A stretch of DNA of 64,000 nt, taken from positions 41,618 through 105,617 of the forward strand of contig JADDOH010002557.1 of NCBI GenBank assembly GCA_016648135.1, written 5' to 3'. The notes below the pieces were generated by a model. That model did no database searches and was not told the DNA's origin. It was given only the letters and a program-made list of their open reading frames with translations. Positions within the stretch are counted from its first letter, which is position 1. Each line of letters begins with the position of its first letter. The DNA comes from Agrypnia vestita (lineage: Eukaryota; Arthropoda; Insecta; Trichoptera; Phryganeidae). Below are positions 10,849-23,042 of the stretch, in pieces. The position numbers were made by a program, and so were the translations under genes.

Positions 10849-11395
10849 GCGGTACGGTACATTCACTGCAAATGCATATTTCTGCATTTTTTATGAAAAT
10901 GTGGATTTTTATTATTCATTTATATCAGAATGTATATGATAGACTGCAATTTTTTTAAGGCGATAACTTAGAAAGAACCTTTGTTTTTATATAAAAGTAA
11001 TAAACTGAACATTATTTACAATAATTAAGCCGCGGCCAAAAAAATCTTTTTTAGTGTTCTAAGGAAAATAGATATTTAATTTATATTTATATGTACGAAT
11101 AATATATTTTTTTATGTTTATAAAGTTTACTTAATATATCTAGAATCCGTACTATCAGAATTAAGAAATATTCAATATTAATAAAGTTATAATGTTTTAA
11201 ATTTGCAAGAAATTTTTACATTTTTTGATGATTTTCAAATGCTTTTTATTTATATAAAAAGATAATTTTAAACGATATATCTTATTTATATCGGCACTTT
11301 GAGTCTTCATTCACTATTAAAAAGCTATTTTTTTAATTAAAAACATGTTAATTATTATTTTAAAATAAAAATTCTAAAGTATGAAAAATGACATC
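10849..11395. repeat. ERK-intron repeat, copy 3 (inverted)
   Basis: Inverted relative to the other two copies. Begins AAGGCGGTACGGTACATTC beside TT and carries the GCGGCC and ATTGAATATTTCTTAAT blocks in reverse. The far end fades near 11395, so it is truncated. Confidence 0.7.
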
Positions 11396-11555
11396 GCCAT
11401 AAACAAGAATGCCGATGGCCGCGGCTGGACATGTTCGTGTAGCCGAATATTCCTCGTCATTTATTTCACTGTTAAACGTAATTCTACGATAGCCGATTGC
11501 TTAACTGCTAGTATTTATTAATTGTGTTTAAAATGCTTCTTTGAATTCTTTACAG

Positions 11556-11663
11556 CCTGTTGCGGAAGAACCATTCCGTTTTGCTATGGAGCTGGATGAC
11601 TTACCCAAAGAGACTCTCAAGAAGTATATATTCGAGGAGACTCTTCTGTTCCGACAAACATAG
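11556..11663 (+). CDS. rl: ERK-type MAP kinase, last coding exon
   Basis: Continues in frame from the exon ending at 6929: PVAEEPFRF, then [19 protein letters not shown] and a short tail with TAG at 11661-11663. This is the C-terminal extension of ERK that packs against the kinase core and completes the docking groove. The DLPKE and IFEET blocks are diagnostic of ERK1/2. The acceptor is TACAG at 11551-11555. With the previous exon this gives the last 98 residues of the protein. A conserved Asp before MELDD is Ala here (FAM). Confidence 0.93.
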   Translation, partial: PVAEEPFRFAMELDDLPKETLKKYIFEETLLFRQT

Positions 11664-11879
11664 TGTGGTGGTCCACATTACAGTGTGCAGTTTCCTTATT
11701 CAACAATACCTCCGACAGCGTATACTTCAATACTTAACATCCTGAAGAGGAGTGCACTGGCTGTACTACGGTTGAAAAAAACATGATTTTATTAAGAATT
11801 TAATTTAAGTTGATTCACTCTTGACGTGAGGCCGCAACTTCAGTGGTATTTTTTCCTGCGAATTATGTATTAATATCCC

Positions 11880-11885
11880 AATAAA
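11880..11885 (+). promoter_or_regulatory. Probable ERK polyadenylation signal
   Basis: AATAAA 217 bases after the ERK stop codon, in an AT-rich 3' UTR. It is the first good hexamer; later ones exist, so alternative 3' ends are possible. Confidence 0.5.
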
Positions 11886-11905
11886 TATGATTTTGTTAGT
11901 TCTTT

Positions 11906-14755
11906 CTTATTGGAGTTTTTTTTTGTAATAGATTGGGCCATGTTGTTCAGAATGTTACAGTGGCTAGCTGTATAGGATAATGTTATAAGACAATTGTGAT
12001 TCAGCCATACAGTTAATGATGATGCAATTATATATGATCCTTCAGAATGTGAGAATGATTATTCTAGATGATTTAATACTTAGTGTGTAATTGAAGATAT
12101 GTATGTCATAGCACAAATATTTAATTTGAAACCTTTGGAGAGTTAAGTTTTGAAAAATGTTCACTTTCCAGCACATGTTAAGCCCAGTGATACAAGTATC
12201 AATGCATGGTTAGCACCTATCAATGGCAAAGACGATATTAGGGAAAATCGATGGGACAACCATGTCTTATGATATATTTTAGCTACCCCTTAGGATTTTT
12301 TGAATTTAAATGTTTGCAATAAATGTAACAATGCATGTAGTCGAAGTGAATCCATCACCGCATATCCTGAAATGCCATTTGAAAATAAATGCAAGCGTAC
12401 ATACAAGTAAAAAAATATATTCTTAAGCATGGGAATCCTCATTCAGTATTACCTCACACCTTATATACATGTTTCCATATATGTACACCATGCATACATG
12501 GTATTTTTTTCTTCATAAAAATACAAACATTTTAAGTGTTTTCACCTGTTTTTAAAAGAGGACTAATACATATAGGAGTTACATTTTTACGCTGTAATGT
12601 ATTCGCATTGAAGATATGCTGTATACATAAGGAATTACGAGAACGGAATATATTCATATTGCACACCTCCCGAAATAAAAAATATTTTATTATGCTTACT
12701 GTACTGCCACCCATTAGAACAAACCCCTGGCCTTTGGCGTTAGAATACGCAATGTCATCAGTGAAATTTTAACTCGAAGTTACAGCAACGCTGCTTATTT
12801 TCTAGGATGTTTTATTTGTTGAAATTCTTTACAAAATGTTTGCAACCCTTTTTATTTTGTCTTATTAAATTGCCATGTTTATTTTAATGTGTGTCCATGT
12901 TAAATCACTTTGAAATGTACAAATGGCTTTTTAATGATCATCAAAAAGTAGAAAATTGGCCGTATTATGAACTAAGCAATATTGCTATTTCTTTATATTG
13001 ACAGTTATTGTATAACATTCTAATGTCGCCAATTTTGACGTTTTAAGTTTGACAGGTTTGAAATAAATGTATTCAATCAATTAGAAAACTCATTATTCAT
13101 TATTTAATATTTGTTTACATTTTACAACATTCTGATTGATTGAATTCATCAATTTACAATGTCGTACAAATCTGTCAAGATATAGAATAGCAATATTGCT
13201 CAGTTCAGAATACGGCCGAATGTTTGGTCCACGCCACACCGCTATGACATTACATTTAAATAATAATGTGTCATGTATTTATTGTTAACGGGATTCTGAA
13301 AATGCCCAGAATATTTATTCTACCTACCTACCGTACACTCAAGATGGCATCCGTCATTGCGCATGTGAAGGTTTTCAACTTATTAACCAAATGAACTAAT
13401 AGGGCCGATAACTCAGTACGCACAGCGCCCACAATTCGCAGTTTTGATTTATAAAATTAGATCAAATGAATCCCCAGTATCGACAGTGACGTGAAGGAAA
13501 AATGAAACAAAAAGCTTGCTAGTGATTACGTACAACTAGATGCTTAAAAAAATATTTAAATGGATTATATAAAATCATAAGCTTATTAATATTGCATATC
13601 TTTTAAATGTTAACATTTTTGGATGCTGTATAGATATTTTGCTCGCTGTTAATATTTTTTAAGTCTAATATTTCAATGCAATTTATACAATTTACGCACT
13701 TTTTGATCTCCATCTGTATCTGTTTAATATAATATGGTATTTCTTGAGAGGAAGAAAAACCATTAAACTATAATATTTAATATGAATGTTATTAAAATCC
13801 TCATATTTTACGCGAGGTATTTATTCTATAGTGTCGTTATATTATGTCATTCATTGTTATCAAAGTTATAATATACAAACTATTTAAGGATTTTTATCCT
13901 TTTTTAAAGAAAAAATATTTATACTCTAAGATGTAAAACATTTTAATGTACGATCATTGTAATGAAAAACAATCAACATATTTTGCTCTGGAACTTAATT
14001 ATATGCTCTATTCCATTATCATTCAAATCCTGACTGAACAAGAACACAAATCTTTCCAATTCGTGTTTCAATATTTGTGAATGAATATACATATATAATT
14101 GTTGTTCTTTTAACTACTTGCGACCAGTATTAAAATTAAATTTCATTGTAACTGTGTAATTCAAGTGGCATTCCTTTTTAAATATATCTGTAGAATTATA
14201 ATCAGTTTACATATTCATGTAATTGACACCAAAAAAAACTTGACTTTTCTGTGAGTTGACAGGAGCAATTAATTGTTAATGACAAAGCAAAAAGTTCAAA
14301 TCTTGGACGTAGGTAACTGTCCGCTACAAGGACCGATGAATTTGAATGTTTAGAAGTTGTAGTGTTCTGTTTTTTGGTAGATTTTGAAATACTTAATGGA
14401 GCTTTCTTTATAACAAAAGAAAGACATTTATGTTTCAAGAATGTATAATGAGGCCAGAAGAGAGGGTCAATGAAGGTTGTTCATGATTTGATATACGATT
14501 AAGGGAGATCTTGAGAAGACGGAGTATTGATTATGTAATGGTTACATAAACAACATTAACTAAGCTGTGATTCAGTTTTTTCTTTATAAGGCAGACACCA
14601 TATCTGTAATTATATTGAATTTTTAAATGAATTGATTTATATTTAAAATGCCATTATTAATATAAAACGTATTTTTAAACTTATTTTTATGAACCTATAT
14701 AAGTATGTGGTGTCTTATCATGAAGCTTTGTATGATTTTCTTCCCTGCTTTATGT
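11906..14755. other. AT-rich intergenic region
   Basis: May include distal ERK 3' UTR on the left. I see only short frames in both directions without motifs, and no RNA gene or element ends. Confidence 0.5.
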
Positions 14756-14760
14756 GCATA

Positions 14761-15255
14761 CACAGGGTGTCTTGTAGCTAGTAGCAAAAACTTCTTCATT
14801 CAATTTTGAATAGAAAACATTCTTTACACTTTACAAATATCGATAGTTACAGAGAAAAGCGACATCAAAGTTTGCATTTTTTTTTCAAAATTTCCAACTG
14901 ACTTTTGTAAAACATTACACTATCATGAAAGTGATTTGTATTAAGTATTAAAATTTTATTTGCTTTTATACAAATCAAATAAAATGATTAAAACCTTGGA
15001 AAAATCTTGTTCAAATTTCTGCAGTTTTAAATTTTTTATTTGAAATCAAATCGAATGAATTTTTAATATTCAATATCAGTTACATGATACAACGTTTTAC
15101 AAACGATAGGTCAGAAATATTGAAAGAAAAATGCAAAATTTGATGTCGCTTATCTCATAAATTGTTGACATTGCTCCCAAAGCGTAAAGAATATTTTCTA
15201 TTAAAAATTATGAAGAAAACTCCCCTGAAGTTTTTTCTACTAGCTACGAGACACA
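14761..15255. mobile_element. MITE with CAGGGTGTC-type termini
   Basis: Left end CAGGGTGTCTTGTAGCTAGT and right end (reverse complement) GTGTGTCTCGTAGCTAGT extend into ~60-bp inverted repeats that include TTCATTCAATTTTGAATAG and TTCTTTACAC blocks. Half of another copy is at 31408-31577, resuming at 32632, split by a hAT insertion. Non-coding. Confidence 0.7.
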
Positions 15256-15277
15256 CTATATATATATATATATTATA

Positions 15278-15345
15278 TATACTTAAGATTTAACATTTGT
15301 GTATATATATATATATATATATATACAAATGTTAAATCTTAAGTC
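15278..15345. repeat. Palindrome around (TA)n
   Basis: A ~24-bp sequence (ACTTAAGATTTAACATTTGT) is repeated in perfect inversion about a (TA)n core and would form a long hairpin. It abuts the MITE on its left. Confidence 0.8.
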
Positions 15346-15427
15346 TGTTACATGCAGTGAAATTTTCTTGGTTAGTCTTATATTCAGAGATTTTGTATTC
15401 AGAAAGCATGTCTGAAACATCAAGTAT

Positions 15428-16596
15428 AGTAAAACCCCATAATTCGAAATTTAAGGGACCCAAAAAAACATTTAGAATTATGCAGAACCCTGTTAATTCG
15501 AAATTTTAGGTACAAAAAAATCATGATGTGATTGTGAAATTCGCCAAAAATCGTAAAACTCTTGAAAAACCCGTTAATTTTGTTAAATTTATGCTTATAT
15601 CTAAAGAAATCGTTTTGAAAATGCAATATTTATTATGTTAATGCAAAGATTGAGACATTTCTATTGCCAAAGTACATATTGACATATTTGCTGTTCTCAT
15701 TTGCAAAGAAATCTTTTGTTTTCCTTTTCCGTCACGTCTGAATGGCCGTAATCAAAAATGTTTAGTTATACTTGAATTTATGGAATGCTTTTTCAATCTT
15801 CACACGAGTTTAACTTTTGATTCCGCCTTTTTTCCAGCTTAAACCAAAAATGCGCAGTTACTAGAAATACAATTGTCAATAATTACGTAAAATAATGAGA
15901 TAAATCACTAATAAAATCTTACAAATAAAATTAAACATTTTAATAACACAAACACAGTTATTAGAAAAAAAATCGAAATAAAGACAAATTTAAAAACACG
16001 AAAAACAGTTTAAAATTAAAAAAACATGAAAAACAGTTTAAAACTGTTTTAAATTTAAAAAGACATGAAAAACAGTTTAAAACTGTTTTAAAGTTTAAAA
16101 CTGCACATATCAAGGCAGCCAACTAAAAAAAAGCATTCACAGGATTCCCCAATTTTAGGGATCGCGACACAATATATATAGAAAAAAGGCATTCCAAAGG
16201 TACTGTGAATTGATTGCGAAATTTGCCAAGAGTCGTAAAACTCATGGAAAAATCATTAATTTTGTAAAAAATATCTGTTTTTCTTATTTCGAGAAATCAT
16301 TTGGAAAACGCAATATTTATTATGCTTATACAAATATCGCGACATTTCTATTACTAAAGTACCCGATATTGACATATTTGTTCTCACTTATGAAAAAAAT
16401 CAAAATATTTTTTCAATTTAGTCAAATTTCGAATTACGCAAACTAAAATGTATTGATTTATGGCGCAAGGGGCTAAAAAATATTTCGAATTACGAATTAT
16501 TGGGGTTAATTTACTATGAAATTCACATTTTTGGATTTGCAAATATAAAAAATTTCGAATTATGGCGAATTTGGAATTATCGGGGTTTTACTGTAT
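15428..16596. mobile_element. pogo/Tigger-like non-autonomous element
   Basis: Ends are AGTAAAACCCCATAATTCG (left) and CAGTAAAACCCCGATAATTC (right, reverse complement), next to TA, as expected for the pogo/Tigger branch of Tc1/mariner. Internally two ~200-bp direct copies of one block (about 15530-15720 and 16207-16400) carry a CGTAAAACTC motif. Short repeats with ACAGTTTAAAACTGT palindromes fill 16000-16110. No intact transposase. Confidence 0.75.
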
Positions 16597-16599
16597 TAT

Positions 16600-19110
16600 A
16601 ATAATTTGCATGGACACCTGATTACGTATGTGCATTCTACCCCATAATGTAACACTTCATATATACATGTATGCACATAAAGTAATGTGTGAATCAACAC
16701 ACCATCGTTGCTGTCGAATAATGATAAGTTTATGTGATACAATTTAAGTTTCTTTTGTTAGATATATTTTATGTAAATATCAAACAATTTCGTGTATTTG
16801 GATCAAAATATACAATTTAAAAAACATAGCTTTCATTCACATTTTCCCATTCTAAAATGTAACAATTTCATCTAATATTAAGACACCAATATTCATTATT
16901 GTCCGTGAAAGTCATCCTTTTAATTATCTACATTCTGGACTATCAGAGGTTTCATTTTGATTTGTGGAACTTGGTGTAAGATAAACGTGGTACCTGCCAG
17001 CTGAGGGCTGTTGAGTCACAATAACATTGCTCCTTTTCTTACATGTTTTACATATCACTTTTATCAATAAAATAATATACAAGCCTCGTTAATGACAAAT
17101 CTTACCTTGACCGATTCTGGACACAAGCACTTGAAAAAGAATTTTCCTAGCAGACAACGACGTCCAATTATGCCACGCCAATTAAAAGCATAATATCATT
17201 AAATTACTATTATGTACTGCTATATATTAAGCTATGTATCTACTGTCTTACAATATTTCGATTCAGATCAGAGAATATATATTTGAAAATCTTCAAACAG
17301 TTTTCATTGTCGCGCCTATCCATAACAAAAATTTTAAATTAAGTAAAAATAATTTAGATTATTCTAAAACTTCTGGTGCAAATAATCAATCAATTTACTT
17401 ACTATCCACATCTAGGATAGATTGCATCAACCTGGTTCATATTAATCTTTCGTTTAAACAATGATTTTTACAAAAACCAATAATTTAATAAAAAAGTGCA
17501 TATTATTTTCACAATTAATATTAACTCACCAGTTTGCATATTAAAGCCACATCAGCTCTCCTATAAAGTAACTCAATTTAAGATAATCTTAGAATAGTAA
17601 ATCTGCAATAATTTGAAACAGATTATTTAATGTTGGCTTTTCTTTCACGAATATACGGCCACATTTTTTTTTAATTTTGCTAAAATTTGCTAGTTTGAAA
17701 CTTGAATGCATCATATCTAAAAATGTTATATTACTCACAGCAAAAAAAATCTCATAAAATTTCTTCACATCAGGTATGTAAAGATTGCAGTATTAGTGAC
17801 CTTGTTTTTTACTCTGTAGTTAATATTTGTCAATGTTTCTCATATATCGAAAATACCAATCTTACCTAATACAATATATGATTCTTCCCTTTGACTTCTA
17901 CGAGTGACAATGTGAAAGAATATATTTTCTCCTAAAAATGATTAGCTCTATATTTTCAACACTATAAAGCACACACATTTGAAAAATTCTTTCACCTTTT
18001 TCACATAATATTTGAAAAATGCTTTCTTTTTCAAATGCTGTATGGAAAAAGGTTATTTAATTAATAATTACAATAATATGAATTCAACTAATTGAAATTA
18101 ATGAGGTTGTACATGATTTTCGTGACCAAGTCCTCAGAGCATACCATCGTAGTGTATTTTACTGACTTTCGTCTGTGATCACTTCTTTGATAATGTAAGT
18201 TTTGACAAAAGCACAGCATTGTCCCCAAAGCTTGGTAATACTAACCTAGAATTTTCAAAATTTACCTGGCCCAGACGAAATATATATTGGAAATTTAAAA
18301 TGTTGTGTACTAGCTAAATAAACTTTGAATTAAACTGTAACGACTCATGTGGTATTTGGATGGCAGGTACAGACCTTTGCAAAGCACTTCTGTGAACATT
18401 GTAATTTCTCATACAGAAATTCCGACAATATGTGCTTTACTTTTGATCCAACTATTATGTACACTTGGAAATATAAATGTACAAAGCAAAAGTGCTGCAA
18501 TATTAATAATTTTATCTTCATTGCTAATATTCTCACCTAGATGTGTTTAAATGTAAAACATTGTTTCTGCAATTTTGTATATTCCCAATAGCAGGTTTTT
18601 TTACAAAAAAAAAAATTTTATTAAATTTATTTTCAGTTAAAATACTAAGTGTGGTTTTATGTTTCCGTGTTCCTTCAAAATATTTTCCAGAAATATTGTT
18701 ATTCCCTCTTGCTTTCACACATATTTGGTACATAACATTATATTACAAAGATATTTACTCTTTGCAGACACTGCTTCCTTTTGGTAAAGAAAAAAGTAAT
18801 ATTTTGTGCCGTCTGGGCAGTGACTTCCCATAGAATGTTTTCCTTTACAACACCAATATAGAAATCATTTTTTATGAACTGAAAACACATTTTGTGCCAA
18901 TTTTGCAAAAATTAATTTAAGTTACTCGATTTGTAAATAACTTTTTGCATTTTCTAAGGTATTTTGTGCTCATAAAACATTTGGTTAATTAATGGTTATC
19001 TATAGTTGTTCATCTTAGGTTTGTTTTCTATAATCTTTGTGGTAATCAATATTGTATTCATGTTTTCAAATTTATAATCCCCACATTTTTCGTCTTGAAT
19101 ATCTACTATA
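16600..19110. other. AT-rich intergenic region
   Basis: Short open frames on both strands around 17234-17464 and 18345-18833 have no recognisable motif and overlap each other, as expected by chance in AT-rich DNA. Nothing else seen. Confidence 0.5.
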
Positions 19111-19113
19111 CTA

Positions 19114-19382
19114 ACAGTCCCTACGAACATATATGTAGGTACTGTCAAATCTGCAAAAATTCGATTTTCATTTTAGTATCTTAAACTATCCAAATTACAA
19201 TATATTTTCGGACAATGTTAAAAGAAAAGTATAATTTTCGATTAAAAAAAAGGAAATATAAATAAAAAATAATATTTTTTAACATTATTCGAAAATATAG
19301 AGCAGCTTAGATAATTTAGGATAGTGAAAATGAAAATCGAATTTTTGCAGATTCGACAGTGTATATGTATGTAGGGACCGTC
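19114..19382. mobile_element. MITE with ~75-bp inverted repeats
   Basis: Left ACAGTCCCTACGAACATA and right (reverse complement) ACGGTCCCTACATACATA extend to a shared AATCTGCAAAAATTCGATT block and beyond. Small, non-coding, almost entirely foldback. Superfamily not assigned. Confidence 0.75.
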
Positions 19383-19752
19383 GATGTATTCAGAATTCAC
19401 GAATGAAATAAAAAGTTGTCTACCTTGAGAGAATTACCTGTTTTATTTAATTTAATTTTAAAACACAAAAAGCAAAGAACATAGCTTTTTTTTTAATTAA
19501 GGCAATTTTATAAATAATTTAATTGATTACTATGTATTTATATTATTGCTCCTTGAAATACTTGGGTGAGATATTTTGTTCAACAATTTCGTCAAATGAA
19601 CATGAACAATCAGCCAATCTATTGGCATTATTACAGCATACAGATTTTTATTTTTATATTTCAGTTATTCTGAATTATTATTATTAATAACTTATGAGGC
19701 AATGATTACAGCGCGAATGAGGCAACCAGGGAATTAAATGTATTCTTCTGAT

Positions 19753-19791
19753 ATTGGAGTTTTTAACACTCATTGTGTTAAAAACTCCAAT
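19753..19791. repeat. Perfect 17-bp hairpin
   Basis: ATTGGAGTTTTTAACAC and its exact inverse flank a 5-base loop. It stands alone in AT-rich DNA, with no associated element seen. Confidence 0.85.
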
Positions 19792-20147
19792 ACATCTATA
19801 AAAGATCATGCATCAGTACCTGATCATTTATAATGTACGCCTTTAATTCAGCTAGTGTTTGCCTCAAGAAATACATATCTTGCGCAATAATATTACACGT
19901 GTTTGTCTGAAGTAAGGTAGAATGAATTTCCATTAAAACACAAAAATGATGTTCCATGTTTATTACAAATTATAATTACACTTTTCAATATTATTTTTGC
20001 TTAATTTTATATTTAAACATATGGACGGGATGCAGTGGGATGAAGTTAATATGAAAGTAAGGCGATGTATCCGAACCCAGAGTAAATTGTTCTGCGTGAA
20101 CTAATTGTACAAATAAAATATCTATATGTATTATTGTTGTTTTATTG

Positions 20148-20368
20148 TCATTCTACGCCCTCCCTACCTTTCCAAGCTAATTTTAAGGATTCCAGTTTTT
20201 TTCTTTTCCTACTTGATTGTAAACTTTTCTTCTTATCAATAATTTTCTTCTGTGCAGCGATACTTTTATCGCCATTGTACACTTGGTCCAGCTTAGAAAT
20301 TAAAAGAAGTCGAGCAGATTTCCTGTTTTCATCCAAAGAGCGGCTACTATGGCTTTTTATTACTAACC
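20148..20368 (-). CDS. MTRFR-like mitochondrial release factor, last exon
   Basis: Joins the exon at 21533-21749 through phase-1 splicing: acceptor TTTTTCAG, exon starting at 20368. It encodes LVIKSHSSRSLDENRKSAR, then a helical tail rich in Lys, Arg and Glu ending in WKGREGVE with TGA at 20148-20150. The VIKSH..RSL.EN...AR pattern followed by a basic C-terminal extension is the end of the MTRFR (C12orf65) family, where the basic tail contacts the ribosome. An AATAAA signal on the minus strand (20146-20141) begins one base after the stop, so the 3' UTR is probably very short. Confidence 0.85.
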
Positions 20369-21532
20369 CTGAAAAATCATTAATGCATTCTCAACCCCTC
20401 AGGAACTATTGTATATACCAAAGAATAGATTTTTCTCATAATTAGGATTCAATTTCCATTATACAGTAAAACCTCGTTAATTCGAACCCTGATAATTCGA
20501 AATTCGCCATAATTCGAAATATTTTTTTTAGCTCCTTGCACCATAAAGTCAATACATTTTGGTTCACGTAATTCAAAGTTTGACGAAATTGGAAAATGTT
20601 TCGATTTTTTTCGCAAGTGAGAACAACAAATGTCAATATCGGGTAATAGAAATGTCGCGATATTTGCATTAGCATAATATAAAAAACAGACATTTTTCAC
20701 AAAATTAATGGTTTTTCCGTGAGTTTTACGACTCTTGGCAAATTTCGCAATCAATTCACGGTACCTTCGGGATGTCTTTTTTCTATACATATTGTGTCGC
20801 GATCCCTAAAATTGGGGAATCCTGTGTATGCTTTCTTCAGTTGGCTGCCTTGATATGCGCGGATAGTTCATTTTTCAGCGCTAATCCCCGTATCTAAACG
20901 CATTTTAATTTGTTTTTCATGTTTTTAAATTTGTCTTTATTTTGATTTTTTTCTAATAACTGTGTTTGTGTTATTAAAATGTTTAATTTTATTTGTAAGA
21001 TGTTATTAGTGACTTATCTCATTATTTTATGTAATTACTGACAATTGTATTTCTAGTAACTGTGCATTTTTGGTTTGAGCCAGAAAAAAGGCGGAATCAA
21101 AAGTCAAATTCCTGTGAAGATTGAAAAAGCATTCCATAAATTCAAGTATAACTAAACATTTTTTATTACTGCCATTCAGACATGACGGAAATGGAAAAAA
21201 AAGATTTTTTTCACAAGTATTACAGAACAAGAGAACAGCAAATATGTCAATATGTACTTTGGCAATAGAAATGTCTCGATCTTTGCATTAACATATTAAG
21301 TATTGCGTTTTCTAAATGATATCTTTAGATATAAGCATAAATTTAACAAAATTAACGGTTTTTCAAGAGTTTTACGATTTTTGGCAAATTTCACAATCGC
21401 ATTGCGTTTTTTTTGTACCTAAATTTCGAATTAACAGGGTTCCACGTAATTCTAATTTTTTTTTTGGGTCAGTTGAATTTCGAATTAATGAGGTTCTACT
21501 GTACATGTTATTTAATTATTTCTTAATTGTAC
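20369..21532 (-). other. MTRFR-like intron, largely one MITE
   Basis: GT at 21532-21531 and AG at 20370-20369 on the minus strand. Of 1164 bp, about 1035 are the pogo-like element at 20466-21500, leaving only ~97 and ~32 bp of host intron. Confidence 0.8.
20466..21500. mobile_element. pogo/Tigger-like element inside the MTRFR-like intron
   Basis: Termini CAGTAAAACCTCGTTAATTC and (reverse complement) CAGTAGAACCTCATTAATTC, each next to TA. The internal sequence matches the elements at 15428-16596 and 50392-56334, including the ATGTCAATAT and GACTCTTGGCAAATTTCGC blocks. No intact transposase. Confidence 0.85.
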
Positions 21533-21749
21533 CTGAAGGTTTGTGAGTTAAGACACAACAGTTAGAGTTTTTATTAACTGCAGAACCTCCGGGACCACTG
21601 CCCCGGACAAACTTTTCCTCAAGATCAGTTTCCTGGATTTTGGGTACCAATGAGTAATCAATGGTATGTTTCCAACGCGTCCATGAGCAAAGATAATATG
21701 TAAATGTTGGTCTGTACACTTGCTTCGATAATAAAATAAAACTTCCCAT
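21533..21749 (-). CDS. MTRFR-like mitochondrial release factor, first coding exon (GGS in place of GGQ)
   Basis: Encodes 72 residues. The ATG at 21749 has an in-frame TAA two codons upstream. The first ~30 residues are rich in Arg, Lys and aromatic residues and lack acids, fitting a mitochondrial presequence. Then comes [20 protein letters not shown] and [20 protein letters not shown], the peptide-release domain of the RF1-like family. Family members release peptides from stalled mitoribosomes through a GGQ loop; here the Gln codon is TCT (Ser). The exon ends CCTTCAG before GTACAA. With the exon at 20148-20368 it gives a 145-residue protein, close to the family's usual ~160. The gene could be altered in function or recently inactivated, but both exons are otherwise intact. 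Confidence 0.87.
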
Positions 21750-21837
21750 GTCTTATATCTAAAGTACCAATCCCTTGTTGAGTAATTGTTGTCCTTTCTG
21801 AAAACAATAAAAAAAATTGTTACATAAAATGGTATAT

Positions 21838-22023
21838 ATGTTACAGCGAATTTGTGTTTCCAGTGATACTATACTTTCACTAGTAGAAATGTATTTTACC
21901 CGGTCGGGCAGAGTGGAGGCAGTGAAATTATGTCAATCAATGAATTTACAGATTCACTACACATTATCTGTGAAAATATATTTTGTCCACAAATGCGCGC
22001 ATTTCTATAAGCATAGACAATAT
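21838..22023. repeat. Dispersed repeat, copy 1 (with 38538-38706)
   Basis: Shares GTTACAGCGAATTTG, ACTATACTTTCACTAGTA, CCCGGTCGGGCAGAGTGG and AGATTCACTACACAT blocks in the same orientation with 38538-38706. A GC-rich partly palindromic stretch follows (22024-22200). Family unknown; non-coding. Confidence 0.7.
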
Positions 22024-22329
22024 GGCTAGGCCTTCACTACGAATTTTTCGCCGCACGGCGAAAAAACGCTGCGGCATAATGTCGCACCGCAGAGTTGTAA
22101 CAAATGATTTTGAATTGTATTGCGCGCACTTAGCGGCAAAATGACGCAGCGGCGAAAACATGTAACAACTCGCTTGCGGCGCGAAGGTTAGTCTGTTCTG
22201 TGGAGGTTAGTGGCAAAAGAACGCATCTTTTTTAAGTCTTAAAATGTCCATTTAAAATATTTGCCAATCACTATTCTTAAATATTTATTATTAGATGTCG
22301 GTTTATGTCTAGTACAGTCGTTATTGAAT

Positions 22330-23041
22330 GCAATATCATTACTACAATTTTTGCAATGAATCGTTATTTTAATTAGATCTACAGGTACATCGTCCTGTAA
22401 TATTAAAGGAACAATATTTTTTTTCTGAAATAAGTGAGAAAAGATTTGTCATCAAACCATTCTTTGATTGCATTTATATTGTGATTAGCTGCATCATTGC
22501 ATGTTTTGTTCTAAAGAATTATTGCAATGTCATCAGCAAATGCTATCTTTTTCTCATATTATTTAAACACTTGGTTTACATAAATTAAAAATAAGATGGA
22601 TCTGATAATATTCCCCTGTGGGATTGGCAAAATCCAGATTAAATTTCATAGGTAAATGATTTAATTTGATATGTGGATATCTTGTTTGATTCTCGTTCAC
22701 TAATACACTGTGATATAGATCTGTAATCACTTTTTGTTGTGTCTTTTTTTCGTTCGAGGTGCTGGTTTCAGAGAATGGAAGTCAATAAAATTAGCCGTTA
22801 TTGTCAATGGTTTGTGGTGGGGATCCACAGATACTAAAGGGTCAAGACATTCTGAAACTCCGACCAATTCGTTGCAAAGAACCAGGTCCAAAATCCGCCT
22901 ATTGTCATTATATACCCCATTGAATTGATGGAGATCAAACATATTGGTAAAATTGATAAATTCACACTCGTCGTTTGTGTGGTAATTGGTAGGTGAGAAG
23001 TAACAGGAGGAGGTATCAAAATTCCATTGGATTTTGCTCAA
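22330..23041 (-). pseudogene. Decayed jockey-type LINE fragment
   Basis: On the minus strand 23041-22727 encodes an endonuclease segment with RILDLVLCN and a PLV.VDPHHKPL motif characteristic of jockey-group LINEs. Downstream, 22660-22490 retains a frameshifted RT segment with PQG and FADD-like motifs. Sequence between them is deleted and stops are present. No function expected. Confidence 0.7.
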
Positions 23042-23042
23042 A

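Larger units (their letters stand above)
6930..11555 (+). other. Last ERK intron (4.6 kb)
   Basis: GT at 6930 and AG at 11554-11555 bound this intron. It is AT-rich and carries three copies of one TTAA-associated repeat (7230-7735, 8225-9687 and, inverted, 10849-11395). A minus-strand open frame at 10009-10308 is not recognised. The remainder shows nothing I can name. Confidence 0.8.

Noticed and set aside
12532..12772. Overlapping frames on both strands after ERK
   Set aside because: Mutually overlapping, no motif, AT-rich chance frames.
18345..18833. Cluster of overlapping frames up to 96 codons
   Set aside because: Three frames and both strands open together; hydrophobic low-complexity output typical of AT-rich DNA.
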